Source of the DNA: JABFSM01 sp963762545
GTDB lineage: Bacteria > Gemmatimonadota > Gemmatimonadetes > Gemmatimonadales > GWC2-71-9
Direction of reading: 5' to 3'
DNA: 64,000 nt
Assembly (NCBI GenBank): GCA_963762545.1
Contig: CAVXLC010000008.1
Coordinates: forward strand, 1 to 64,000
Below are positions 23,273 through 33,000 of this stretch, one piece after another (within the stretch, counting starts at the first letter, position 1; the number at the start of each line of letters is the position of its first letter). Under the pieces are notes generated by a model. That model had not been told where the DNA came from, did no database searches, and saw nothing but the letters and a program-made list of their open reading frames with translations. The translations under genes and the position numbers were made by a program.

Positions 23273-24313
23273 CTAGCATCTCACCAGCTCCACCCGCCGG
23301 TTCCGTGCCCGCCCCTCCAGCGTCCCGTTCGGCGCCAGCGGGCGCGCCAGCCCCACCCCCGCAGTCTTCAGCCGCGCCGCCCCGATCCCGTAGCGTTCCA
23401 CCAGCCGCTGCTTCACCGCCGCCGCCCGCCGCGCCGACAGCTCCTGATTGTATGTCGCCCCCCCGATGCTGTCGGTGTGCCCCTCGATCGTCAGGGTCCA
23501 GTCGCCGTGCTGCCTGAGCACCCCCGCCACCTGCAAGAGCGTCGGGTCCGATTCCGGCGTCACCGTGGCGCTGTTGTAGGCGAAGTAGATCCCGTAGGTT
23601 TGCGCCCGGCACGCGCCGGTGAGCGCCGCGTCGAGCTGCTTGCCCGCATCCACCGGCGCGGTGTCCAGCGTCCCCAGCCGCACGTGGTACGCCTTGGCGC
23701 CGATCACCTGCTCGATCCGGAGCACCCACGCAAAATCCGGATCGTCCAGATACCAGTTCTCGGCCGGCACCTCCATCATCGGGGAAGCCCGGAAGAACGT
23801 TCCCCGGGTGTGCAGCGCCTTCACCGTGACCGGCCTTCCGTCCAGCACCACCGTGAGGGTATCGGTGCCCACCAGCTCCTGGTTCCCCTGCACCCGGTAG
23901 ATCTGGTTGATGTCCGGCATGACCACGTAGCTGGCCACGTCGTTCGCCCGGCCGTCGCGCTTGAGCTCCTGGTAGACCCGCTTGCCCAGGGCCATGATGG
24001 TGCGGTTGCGGATATGTTCGAGCGGGTTGACCCCCGCGCCCACCCCCACCGCGCGCGCGCCCAGCCACTCTCGCCGCGATACCGTGTCGGGCAGGATGGT
24101 CCCGCCCTTGCCGAGGTCGTCGAGGAAATAGCTCTTGAAGATCGTCTGATTGGTGTCCACCGAGACGACCGTCACCAGGAACTGCTTGTCGTACGACCGG
24201 TCGGTCTGCAGGTGGGAATAGTTGAGCACCATCCCGGGCCGCGCCGGAATCCTCTGCGCCGAGAGCGGCCCCGCCAGGACCAGCGCCGCGACCGCGGCCG
24301 CGGTCAGCCGCAT
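23273..24313 (-). CDS. OmpA-family peptidoglycan-associated outer membrane protein
   Basis: The protein has 346 residues. Signal peptide MRLTAAAVAALVLAGPLSAQ. The N-terminal and middle part is a unique beta-rich domain (YSHLQTDRSYDKQFLVTVVS, VVMPDINQIYRV). The C-terminal OmpA domain (about 235-346) is clear: YGIYFAYNSATVTPESDPTL, TIEGHTDSIGGATYNQELSA, RRAAAVKQRL, and the closing GRARNRRVELV. This domain binds peptidoglycan meso-diaminopimelate through conserved Asp and Arg. The start overlaps the previous gene by 10 bases, so the two are an operon. An intergenic heptamer array follows the stop. Confidence 0.9.
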   Translation of the reverse strand: MRLTAAAVAALVLAGPLSAQRIPARPGMVLNYSHLQTDRSYDKQFLVTVVSVDTNQTIFKSYFLDDLGKGGTILPDTVSRREWLGARAVGVGAGVNPLEHIRNRTIMALGKRVYQELKRDGRANDVASYVVMPDINQIYRVQGNQELVGTDTLTVVLDGRPVTVKALHTRGTFFRASPMMEVPAENWYLDDPDFAWVLRIEQVIGAKAYHVRLGTLDTAPVDAGKQLDAALTGACRAQTYGIYFAYNSATVTPESDPTLLQVAGVLRQHGDWTLTIEGHTDSIGGATYNQELSARRAAAVKQRLVERYGIGAARLKTAGVGLARPLAPNGTLEGRARNRRVELVRC

Positions 24314-26196
24314 TTGTGACCTGGCGGGTTGTACCAATCCCAGTTCTTGGACGGGCCGGCCTTCCGCTCGCCCTGGTAGAGCGGGAAGCCGAGAAACGAC
24401 GCGCTCACCCCCACGTTGAAATTGGCGGTGAGCTGCTCGTGGGAGCACTGGATGATCCCGGTCGTGCCGGTGAACGTGGAGCCCGACGCCACCACCACGT
24501 CGAAATAGCCGGTGATGTTGCTGCCGATGATCCCGAATCCCAGCGCGATCCGCGGCACCTGGAGCGCGATCATCAGCCCCGACACCCCGATCCCGGTGAT
24601 CTTCTCCTCCGGTCCCTTCTGCGCCTCGGCCACCGGCTCGCCCGCCTCCCCGCTCACCCCGCCCGGCGTGATGATCAGCGTGGCGCCCTTGGCGAAGTCG
24701 ATGTGCCGGTGCCCGCTCGCCGTCGCATGCCGGCTGGTGAGCGCCGGCTGGATCTGCGCGTTGACCCCCACCTCGAGAAACATCGGCAGCCCGCCGACGA
24801 TCACCGGCACCCGGAAGGTGACCGGGACCTCCAGGTGGGTGTGCTTCGCCAGCACCGCCTCGTTGAGCCGGATCGCCCAGAAGATGTCGCCGATCAGGTG
24901 GAACTCCGGCTGCTCGATCTGCGCACGGTCCAGCTTGCCCCCGGTGATCGAGATGTCGCCCCTGGACCGGAAGCCGGTGACGGTACCCGCCGCCGTCACC
25001 TTGACCGCGGTCAGCGCGGTGAGTCCCGCCCACACCGACTTCGCGCCATCGGCGAAGCTGCTCGGCACCTTGGGCATGGCCGGGAGCTTGGGCTTGATGT
25101 CCGTCGAGCTCCGGCTCGGCTTGCCGTACTTCTTCTCGTACTCCGCCTCGGCGTCCTCCTCCTCCTTCTGGGCCTGCTGCTCATTCGAGTTCTTGGGGAT
25201 CGGCGCGTGGACGCCGGGACCCGTCCCGCTGGTCATCTTGGTCTCATCGCGGATCTCCTTGGCCTTCTTCTTTCCTGCCTCGGCCTCCTTGTCGCGGGCC
25301 TCCTGCTGCTTCTTGACCCAGTCCTCGAATTTGCCGCCTGCCTTGAACACCGGGTCGTACTCTCCCGGCAGTCCCACCGGCTCTTCGGCGTCCTGTCCCC
25401 AGGCGAACTGGGCGTAGAAATTGAGCGCGTCTTCCGCCGCCGCCCCGAAGGCCATCGCGACCCCGAATTCTCCGACCTTGAGCTTGAACGATTCGGTGTA
25501 CAGGGTGGGGGGATCCTTCGCGGCGCTGTCCGGCTCGGCCGGTGCGGTGTCCTGCGGTGCGAAGGCGGCCAGCCGGAAGGGCGAGGGACGCGGCGTCGGC
25601 AGGCCGAACCAAGCCTTGGTGAACCTCACCGAATCCTCCGGCTTGGGCACTCGGATCGCCATGGCGCCCTGGAGCAGGTGGGCCGGCGCGTCCCAGGTGA
25701 TCTTCGCGTCGGTGACCGCGTCGGTGAGCTGGGCCTCCTCGGTGGTGAGCACGATCTCGTCGCCCGCCTGCGCCACTCTGGTAACCCGGCGGATCGCCAG
25801 CCCCCAGACCAGCACCACCGATCCGACCTCGATCCGCCGGACCGCGGGCTCCTCGGCGTCGAAGCGCCAGGTCACCCCGTCCCAGCTCGCCGAGTGGAGG
25901 GAGCGAAGGGCGGCGTTACGGCCGATGACGACGGTCCGGGGCGCGTAGGTGACATCCACCTTGGCATCGGCGACGGTGTCCACGTAGCGCAGGTAGTGCT
26001 GCAGCGAGGCCCGGTCGCCCCGCAGCATGCCGCCGGCCGGAAAGAGGACCCCCGGCTCCGGGCTCGAACCCTGGGCTTCGGCTGGCCCTGGGGATGGGCC
26101 CGGGGCCGGGGGCCCGGCGTCAGGAGCGCGCTTGCAGGCGGGGAGAGCGAGGAGTGCGAGGGGGAGAGCGAACCGAAACGCTTTCGTCCGTGGCAT
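24304..26196 (-). CDS. Large lipoprotein, hypothetical, paired with the OmpA-like protein
   Basis: The protein has 630 residues. The ATG at 26196 (MPRTKAFRFALPLALLALPAC) gives a lipobox LPAC. A Pro/Gly linker follows, then a beta-rich region (RTVVIGRNAALRSLHSASWD, GSVVLVWGLAIRRV). A Lys/Glu-rich segment lies at about 300-385 (WVKKQQEARDKEAEAGKKKA). The C-terminal part is beta-rich and Gly-rich (LGFGIIGSNITGYFDVVVAS). No known family is recognised. The mixture of a lipid anchor, a charged helix and beta sheets suggests a cell-envelope scaffold. Its stop overlaps the start of the OmpA-like gene, so the two likely act together. Confidence 0.7.
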   Translation of the reverse strand: MPRTKAFRFALPLALLALPACKRAPDAGPPAPGPSPGPAEAQGSSPEPGVLFPAGGMLRGDRASLQHYLRYVDTVADAKVDVTYAPRTVVIGRNAALRSLHSASWDGVTWRFDAEEPAVRRIEVGSVVLVWGLAIRRVTRVAQAGDEIVLTTEEAQLTDAVTDAKITWDAPAHLLQGAMAIRVPKPEDSVRFTKAWFGLPTPRPSPFRLAAFAPQDTAPAEPDSAAKDPPTLYTESFKLKVGEFGVAMAFGAAAEDALNFYAQFAWGQDAEEPVGLPGEYDPVFKAGGKFEDWVKKQQEARDKEAEAGKKKAKEIRDETKMTSGTGPGVHAPIPKNSNEQQAQKEEEDAEAEYEKKYGKPSRSSTDIKPKLPAMPKVPSSFADGAKSVWAGLTALTAVKVTAAGTVTGFRSRGDISITGGKLDRAQIEQPEFHLIGDIFWAIRLNEAVLAKHTHLEVPVTFRVPVIVGGLPMFLEVGVNAQIQPALTSRHATASGHRHIDFAKGATLIITPGGVSGEAGEPVAEAQKGPEEKITGIGVSGLMIALQVPRIALGFGIIGSNITGYFDVVVASGSTFTGTTGIIQCSHEQLTANFNVGVSASFLGFPLYQGERKAGPSKNWDWYNPPGHKCG

Positions 26197-26444
26197 CGAT
26201 TCCTCCAGACCAGGACTCTGGCAGCGGAGCCGGTTCCACAAAATAGTAAACTTCGGCCGATGCAGCGTCCCCCTGCCGAAACGAAAAAATCAATGCCGAT
26301 TTGGCCGCGGAAACCTGAATTCACGCTGCCGGCTCCGCCAGTACCAATGGTCCCCACGGTGGCCAAGCCACTCGCAGCCGAACGAGGCGGCCCGTCTGGG
26401 CGGCGGCGGCCTTCCTCGGCGAGCGGTGCGAGCGACGCGAGAGA

Positions 26445-26637
26445 CTGGAACGGCGGCCGCGCGGCGAGCGGCTGCGGGGCCCGAGCGAGCGCGTCAGTGG
26501 CATCTCCCCGCTACGGAGTTCCGGGCTGAGAGCCACTGCGGCGCCGCGAGGGTCGGCCGCACCGCGAGCCGCGGAAGGCCGCCGACGGCGGCCGCCGGAA
26601 GGCCGCCGCAAGGCCGCCGGACGGCCCGAGACTAGGG
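26445..26637. repeat. Composite GC-rich intergenic repeat, family 1, complete copy
   Basis: Left block GGCCGCGCGGCGAGCGGCTG, then GCGTCAGTGGC (about 26490-26500), a 30-base insert unlike the other copies, then GCCACTGCGGCGCCGCGAGG (about 26531-26550). The tail is repeats of AAGGCCGCCG. It touches the stop of the glycosidase-like gene at 26632. The remaining gap (26197-26444) shows no gene. Confidence 0.85.
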
Positions 26638-27636
26638 CGCCGAGTCCCGCGCCAGCAGCGCCCGGAGCACCGAGCCTGGCGCCAGAAACGCCGATCCGTG
26701 CCGGATCCCCCGCGGCGTCCTGAGCGAATCCCGGAACGGCTCGAACGTCACGAAGTCCCGGGTCCGCACCGCCCCGTAGTGCCCCCGGGTGTACTCGTCG
26801 TAGTAGACGTACCACCACCCCCCGGTGTGCAACACCGACGGCCCCTCGGTGTGCAGATCCGTGAACGCCGGCGACGCCGGCCCGTACGGCCCGGTCGCGT
26901 GCGCCGCGCTCGCCACCCGCAGGTTCCGCCGCTCCGGGTAGAACGTCTCGTCCTTCATCACCAGGAAATACCGGTCGCCCACCTTGGCGATCGTCCCGTC
27001 GATCGCGCTGAACCCGCCGTCGTACAGCAGCTTCGCCTTGGAATACTTCTTCCAGTCCTTCGTCGTCGTGTAGTACAGCCGGTGATCCGCCCGGCCCCGG
27101 TCGGTCTTCTGCGCAATCGAGTCGCTGGCCGGAAACCGCCCCGGTATCGACGAGGCCCACACGATCACGTACTCCCGCCGCTCGTCGTCCTAGAACAGAT
27201 CCGGCGCCCAGGTGTTGAGCGTGTGAGGTTCCTGCGCCATCACCGGCACCTTCGCCTGCGCGCTCCAGTGGATCAGATCTCGGCTGTGGGCCACCCCGAT
27301 CGCCTGGTCGGTCCACGAGATCGTCCACACCAGGTGGAAGGTCGAGTCCGGCCCGTACAGGATCGACGGGTCCCGCATCAGTGCCGCGGTGGTGTTCCAC
27401 TCCTGCCACCCGATTCCCCGCCCCGTCACCGCGGGCGCGATCACCGATCTTCCCCCGTTGAGCGGCAGCCAGGTGATCCCGTCTCGGCTCCACGCCAGGT
27501 GGACCCCGTCCTCACCGTTCCGGGTGAAGTAGGAAAACAGAAACGCGGCATCGGACGGCGCGGGCGCCGGAGGGGCAGAGGGGGCGGAAGGGGCGCATGC
27601 GCCCGCCAGCAGGGCGAGCGCCAGGGCGGCTCTCAT
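26632..27636 (-). pseudogene. GH43-like five-bladed propeller glycosidase lipoprotein interrupted by an in-frame amber codon
   Basis: Two open segments in the same frame (27636-27193 and 27189-26632) are split by TAG at 27192-27190. Joined, they give 333 residues: lipobox LLAGAC (Cys near residue 14), then propeller-type motifs of GH43/GH32-like enzymes: HLAWSRDGITWLPL, MRDPSILYGPDSTFHLVWTI, WAPDLF-stop-DDERREYVIVW, GGFSAIDGTIAKVGDRYFLV, TEGPSVLHTGGWWYVYYDEY. Relatives usually have Tyr at the stop position (PDLFYDD), so one base change explains it. The rest is intact. Such enzymes act on plant or exopolysaccharide side chains. It starts inside the stop of the previous gene (ATGA). Either a very recent pseudogene or a base error. 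Confidence 0.8.
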
Positions 27637-28715
27637 CCTTTCATCCTCCTCAGCTGCTCCTCCACCTTCTCCGGCACCAGCATCCCGTCCGCGATCGCCG
27701 CCACCTCCTCCGCCTCCCGCCAATGCCGCTCCAGCAGCCACAGGTGGGTGGTCAGGAACAGCCGCTCCTGGTCCTCGTTCGCCGCCAGCTCGAACGCCAG
27801 CCGCTGATACGCCGGCATGTCCGCCAGCGACTCCCCGAAGTTCATCGGGTCGTAGAGCCCGACCCGCTGCCGCGCCTCCAGCGCCTTCCGGCGATCCTCC
27901 CGCTCCGCGAGAAACGCCGGATCGGACCCGGTCTCCGCTCCGGAGAACGGGCTGCCGCACACCCCGATCCAGTCCACCGCGTCGCGGAGCTCCGCCGCTC
28001 GGCCCGCCCGGCGATTGAGCACGTTGAGCGCCACCGACGCCACGCGCATGCCGTCCGCCCCGCTCAGCACGAGCCGCTCGGTCCCCGCCGGCACCTCGGT
28101 GGCGTCCCCATCGTTCCCGATCAGCGGGACGTCGAGCGACCACGGACGCCCTTCCCGGCTAGGGTTCCATCGGATGTGCGGGAGATGCCGCCGCCGGATC
28201 ACCAGACCGCGCTCCGGCAGGTCCAGCACCCGCCGTTGTCCCTGTCCCTTCCGCCATGTCCGGTAGATGGTCCGCCCGATGGTGACGGTGAAGAAGCTGG
28301 CTCCGAGCGCCAGGGGGATCCCGATCACCGCCGCGCCCAGCGCCGCCGCCCCCGTCGCGCCGGCGACGAGGGCCCTCTGCCGGCGCCGCCTCATCCGGGG
28401 ACCGTAGCGCCACGCCGCGAATTCGGGTCGGAGCGCCGGGCCGATCCGCACCAGTTCCAGCCCGCTCGCGTGGGTGGCCAAACCGATATGGTCGGTGGAG
28501 AACCGCACCCGGGTACCCCGGAAGGCCCGCTCACATTCCTCGATCGGCTCCCAGCGCTCCTCGATCGGCGCCAGGTTCCACCCGCCGCAACCCCGGCACA
28601 CCGCCCAGAGCCGACCCTTCCGCGCGTCGAACGCCAGCGTCCGCCCCACCGGGAAATGCTCGATGAGCGGGTTCGCTCCCAGAGGGGAGCGACAGAAAAT
28701 GCACGCGGAGTACAT
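27633..28715 (-). CDS. Zinc-ribbon membrane protein, hypothetical
   Basis: The protein has 360 residues. The ATG at 28715 (MYSACIFCRSPLG) is preferred because the zinc ribbon starts there: CIFC (residues 5-8) pairs with CRGCGGWNL (about 39-47). A hydrophobic hairpin lies at about 115-150 (ALVAGATGAAALGAAVIGIP, then ASFFTVTIGRTIY). The C-terminal part is alpha-helical and charged (YQRLAFELAANEDQERLFLT). Overlaps the next start by four bases, so it is co-translated with the glycosidase-like gene. No experimentally known family is recognised. The 28716-28868 gap is non-coding. Confidence 0.68.
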   Translation of the reverse strand: MYSACIFCRSPLGANPLIEHFPVGRTLAFDARKGRLWAVCRGCGGWNLAPIEERWEPIEECERAFRGTRVRFSTDHIGLATHASGLELVRIGPALRPEFAAWRYGPRMRRRRQRALVAGATGAAALGAAVIGIPLALGASFFTVTIGRTIYRTWRKGQGQRRVLDLPERGLVIRRRHLPHIRWNPSREGRPWSLDVPLIGNDGDATEVPAGTERLVLSGADGMRVASVALNVLNRRAGRAAELRDAVDWIGVCGSPFSGAETGSDPAFLAEREDRRKALEARQRVGLYDPMNFGESLADMPAYQRLAFELAANEDQERLFLTTHLWLLERHWREAEEVAAIADGMLVPEKVEEQLRRMKG

Positions 28716-28868
28716 GCACCCGGAATCTACCCGTCGGTCAGGCACCCGGTGCATGCCCTCACGAGGATCGGCGGACCTGGTAGCCCCCGGGGGAAGGTCG
28801 GCCGGCGGGCGTGGAGGGCAGGCGCTGCGGCGCCCGGGACCTGGCACTCCCCGCCGGGCGGCCGCGGG

Positions 28869-29771
28869 TCACGGCGCCCGGATCGCCCGCGCCAGCACCT
28901 TCTCTTCGGCGATCCCCTCGACCTCGAACCCCACCACGCGACCCCCCTCTACCCGGAACGTGATCAGCTCGTCGGCCTCCACCCCCACCAGCCGTCCGTT
29001 CTTGTACTGCCGCGCGTGAAACCCGTCGCCCCCCGCGGGCACCAGGTCGAATGCCCGATCGAGCCCCGCCTCCACCCACTCCGCGCTGGTCACGACCCAG
29101 AGACTGGCTCCACGGAGGGTGATCTCGTATCGGGCCGGCGCCGCGGTCGCGTCATCCGCCGAGCGGATCTGGTAGACCCCGGCATAGATCGCCAGCGGAT
29201 GCGCCGGCGCCGGCGCCCCGGGCGGGGCATGTACCTGGATCCGCATCGATACCGCGGTGCCGGCCCACTGGAACCGGAGCGTCGCGCCCACGGGCGTCAC
29301 GTCGGGGAAGGAGAACGTGAGCAGCTCCACCGGGGGAGCCCGGTTCGCCGGGACGCTGAAGCGGAGCTGCTCGTCGGCCGGACCCGGGTGGGAGACGTGG
29401 AAGCGCCGCGCCGACCGGCTCAGCGTCACCACGAAGCTGTCCGGCCCCGGGATCATCCACACCGAATACTTCCCGCTCGGCAGCGGTTGGCCCTCGATCG
29501 TGACGTCGTGATTCACCTCGAGCGTCGTCGCCCAGTTGGCCCCCGGCGTCCACAGCCTGCCCCACCGCACCAGCGATCCGAAGATCTCCCGCCCCCGCAC
29601 CGAGGGGCGGTAGTACTCGATGGCCATCGTGGTGCTGTCGACTCGTTGGGTGACCGTGCCGAAGGGGCTGGCGAGTTGCTGGGCCCGCGCCGTGGTGACC
29701 GGAGTCAGCAGGGAGACCGCCGCGAGAGCGGTGGGAATCAGGCGGCGCGGGGCGCGGGTGCGTGGCATCAT
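28869..29771 (-). CDS. DUF2911 family secreted protein
   Basis: The protein has 300 residues. Signal peptide MMPRTRAPRRLIPTALAAVS to the ARAQ cleavage site. The DUF2911 pattern is clear: SPFGTVTQRVDSTTMAIEYY, RPSVRGREIFGSLVRWGRLW, TPGANWATTLEVNHDVTIEG, and LPSGKYSVWMIPG. Known members are periplasmic beta proteins of unknown function, common in Bacteroidota and Gemmatimonadota. A second domain (about 195-300: YAGVYQIR, ARQYKNGRLVGVEADELITF) resembles lipocalin-like DUF3471 tails. It stands alone between a featureless gap and a repeat cluster. Confidence 0.87.
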   Translation of the reverse strand: MMPRTRAPRRLIPTALAAVSLLTPVTTARAQQLASPFGTVTQRVDSTTMAIEYYRPSVRGREIFGSLVRWGRLWTPGANWATTLEVNHDVTIEGQPLPSGKYSVWMIPGPDSFVVTLSRSARRFHVSHPGPADEQLRFSVPANRAPPVELLTFSFPDVTPVGATLRFQWAGTAVSMRIQVHAPPGAPAPAHPLAIYAGVYQIRSADDATAAPARYEITLRGASLWVVTSAEWVEAGLDRAFDLVPAGGDGFHARQYKNGRLVGVEADELITFRVEGGRVVGFEVEGIAEEKVLARAIRAP

Positions 29772-29859
29772 GTCCTTACTCGAAGGCGTCGGCGAGCGCT
29801 CTCGGGAATATGGTCCCGGTCCGCACCGCGGCGCGACCGGTGTTGGCGCTACCAAGGTG

Positions 29860-30065
29860 CGGCGGCCGCGGCCGGCGGGCGGCTGCGGGGCGCGAGCGAG
29901 CGCGTCAGTGGCGGGTGAGCCCAACCCAGCAGGGAGCTTCCGGCCACTGCAGCGCCGCGAGCGTCAGCCGCACCGCCCGCCGAGCCAGGCCGCCTGAAGA
30001 AAGCGTCGGCCGCACCGCCCGCCGAGCCAGGCCGCCTGCTGCCACTGCGGCGGCCCCACCCGGGG
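29860..30065. repeat. Composite GC-rich intergenic repeat, family 1, complete copy
   Basis: Left block GCGGCCGCGGCCGGCGGGCG (about 29863), GCGTCAGTGGC (about 29904-29914), a private 30-base insert, then GCCACTGCAGCGCCGCGAGC (about 29943-29962). The tail has two units of CCGCACCGCCCGCCGAGCCA plus GGCCGCCTG. It lies between the DUF2911 start (29771) and the stop of the permease (30080). Confidence 0.85.
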
Positions 30066-30079
30066 CCCGGTGCCGAGCC

Positions 30080-33000
30080 CTATTCGGCCTTGAGGGCGCG
30101 AACCGGCTCCACCCGCGTCGCCCGCCGGCCCGGAATCCAGCTCGCCACCGCCGCCACGCCGAGAATCGTCACCCCCGTCACCACGTACACCGTGACATCC
30201 AGCGCCGAGGTCCGGAACAACAGCGGCGTGATCCGGCTCGACAGCGCCAGCGCCAGCGCGACGCCCAGCACCGTCCCCACCACTGCCGTCACCATCCCGT
30301 TCCCCAGGATCAACCCCATCAGCCGCGACGGTGTGGCGCCCAGCGCCGCCCGGATCCCCAGCTCCTGGGTCCGCTGCGTCACCGCGAAGCTGAGCACGCC
30401 ATAGAGCCCGATCGCCGCGATGACCAGGCTTAACCCGCCGAACACCGTCAGCATGCTCGCGCCCAGCCGCCACGACCGCGCCCGCCCGTCGACCAGGTCC
30501 TGGTAGGGCCGCAGCCGCACGTACGGCAGGTCGGGACGGATCGCCAGCAGCTCCCGCCGGATCGGCTCCGTCCACCGCTCCGGATCTCCCGACGTTCGCA
30601 CCAGCATCGTCTGCGGCACCCCGAACTCCGTGTCCTGCGCCAGCGGCGTGAAGTAGAGCAGGAACGGCTTCTCGGTTTCCTCCAGCGCCTGCCGGTGCAG
30701 GTCCGAGACCACCCCCACCACGGTGGTGCACAGCTTCTTCTCCGTGCGCACCAGGCACTGACCCAGCGGATCCCGCCCCGGCCACACCGTCCGTGCCATC
30801 AGCTCGCTCACCACCGCCACCGGCTCCGCGTCGGCCCGGTCGTCGGCATCGGTGAGCAGCCGGCCCTTGAGCAGCCGCACGTCCAGCGCCTCCAATAACC
30901 CGCGGCCGGCCCGGATGTAGTACGGCCCGCCCCCCGGCTGGTCCGGAATGCTGTCCCCGCCCGGCAGCCCCACCGGCTCGGCCCAGCTGCCCATGAACGG
31001 CGCCCCGATCGAGAGCCCCGCGGCCCGGATTCCCGGAATCTTCCGGATCCGGTCGGCCGCCTCCTGGTAGAACGCCTTCACCTCCGCCCCCGTCGCGCCC
31101 TGGCTCTGCAGATCGACCGTCACTACCGCGAGCTGCCCCGGCGTGAATCCCAGGTCGAGTCCCTGGATCGCGCCGAGGCTCTTGAGGAAGAGTCCCGCCC
31201 CGATCAGCAGCGCGGTCGAGAGCCCGGTCTGCAGCAGCAGTAGACCGGTGCGCAGCTTCCTGGAGTGCGCCGCGGTGGCTCGGACCCCGCCGTGCAGTTG
31301 CGCCGCCACGTCGCTCCGGGTGCCCCGCCAGAGCGGCAGCAGCCCCGCCACTACCGCCGACAGCAGCGTCGCCACCCCCGTCACCAGCAGCACTCGGCCG
31401 TTCACCGCGCTGCCCTCCCAGGCGTACCCCGGCAGCAGCACCGCGCGCAGCAGGCCGCTCCCGAACCGCACCAGCACCAGCCCCAGCGCGAACCCTAACC
31501 CGGCGAGCAGCAGGCTCTCGGTCAGCAGCTGCCGCAGCAGCCGGCCCCGCGACACCCCCAGCGCCAGCCGCACCGCGATCTCCCCCCGGCGCAGCAGCCC
31601 GCGCGCCAGCACCAGGTTGGCGATGTTGGCGCAGGCGATCACCAGCAGCATCACGGTGACCCCCAGCAGCCACGCCGCCACCCGGCCGGTGTTCCCCTCC
31701 GAGCCCGACAGCGACGCGCCGGTCAGCCCCGCGAAGCTCGCCACCGCCTTCTTGTGGAAGTCGCCCTTGGAGTCGGCGTGGCCCTCCCGGTACCCCTTCG
31801 TGGCATCCTGCGCCGCGGCACCGTCGGCGATGCCCGGCTTGAGCCGGGCCAGGATGCGGAGCCACTGCGAGCCCCGGTTCGTTCGCCAGCCGTCGTCCCC
31901 GAACGCCGTTTTCTCGCTGGTGGACATCGGCACCCACAGGTCCACCGCCGAGAGCTCGGTGCCGGTGAATCCTTCGGGGGCCACCCCGATCACCGTGAAG
32001 GGCTTCTTGCCCAGCTCGAGGGTCCGGCCTAACACGGCCGGGTCGCCCCCGAACCCCGACTTCCAGAATCCGTGCGACAGGACCACCACCGGCGTGCCCG
32101 ACGGCGCCGCGTCTTCCGCTTCGTCGAACAGCCGCCCCAGCAGCGGATGCACCTGGAGCAGCGGGAAGTACTGGCCGGTGGCCTGGGTGACGTGGACCGG
32201 CCGGGCCGACGCCCCGCTGCCGTACGAGGAGATCACCTCGTCCATGGCGGCCACCTGCTGGAAGCTCCGGGTTCGGTCCCGGAAGTCCTCGAACGTGGGA
32301 TACGCCATGACCGGGCTCGCCCCGATCAGCCCCTGGATCCACCGCGCCACGTACACCCGCCGCACCTGCTCCGGATGCCCGATGCCGGCCGGCGGCCGGA
32401 ACAGCAGCCGGTCGGTGAGCCCGAACATCGTCGCGTTGGCCCCCAGCGCGATCCCCAGCGTCAGGATCACCACCAGCGCGAAGCCCGGGGCCCGCCGCAG
32501 CCCGCGCCAGGCGTGGACCAGGTCCTGCCGGATCCCTTCCATCTTCACACCTCCGATGCGCTCGACCAGACGGAGACCGGTGGCCCGGCGCACCGCCGAG
32601 AGGGAGCGGGTTAGGGTGATGCTCGCCCGCGCGCCCAGCCGCGACGCCCCGGTCGCCCCGTCCCGCAGCTGCTTCGCGAATCCCGCGGCCGACGCCGGAC
32701 GCCGCGCCGGCTCCAGCGCCATCCCGGCCAGCACCGCCGCCTCGAGCCCCGTCGGCACCTCCGGCGCGTAGTCCCGGATCGGCGGCGGCGCCTGGAAGAA
32801 CCGCTTCGAGACGATCGCCTCGGTGCTGGTCCCCTCGAACGGGGTGTGCCCGGTCAGCATCTCGTACGCCACGCACGCCAGGCTGTACACGTCGGACCGC
32901 GGGTCCAGCTCCCGCTCGCCGCTGGCCTGCTCCGGGCTCACGTACGCCGGCGTCCCCGCCGAGAGGTCCAGCTCCTTGCGGAGCGTCCAGGGCAGCACCT

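Noticed and set aside
27190..27192. Amber codon as programmed recoding (pyrrolysine or read-through)
   Set aside because: No recoding element or relevant tRNA is visible, and a single mutation from a Tyr codon is simpler.
27597..29918. A 773-codon plus-strand open frame, and similar ones at 23207-24319, 24316-26529, 31143-32771 and 56713-59616
   Set aside because: Antisense shadows of well-supported minus-strand genes in very GC-rich DNA, rich in Arg, Pro and His with no domains.
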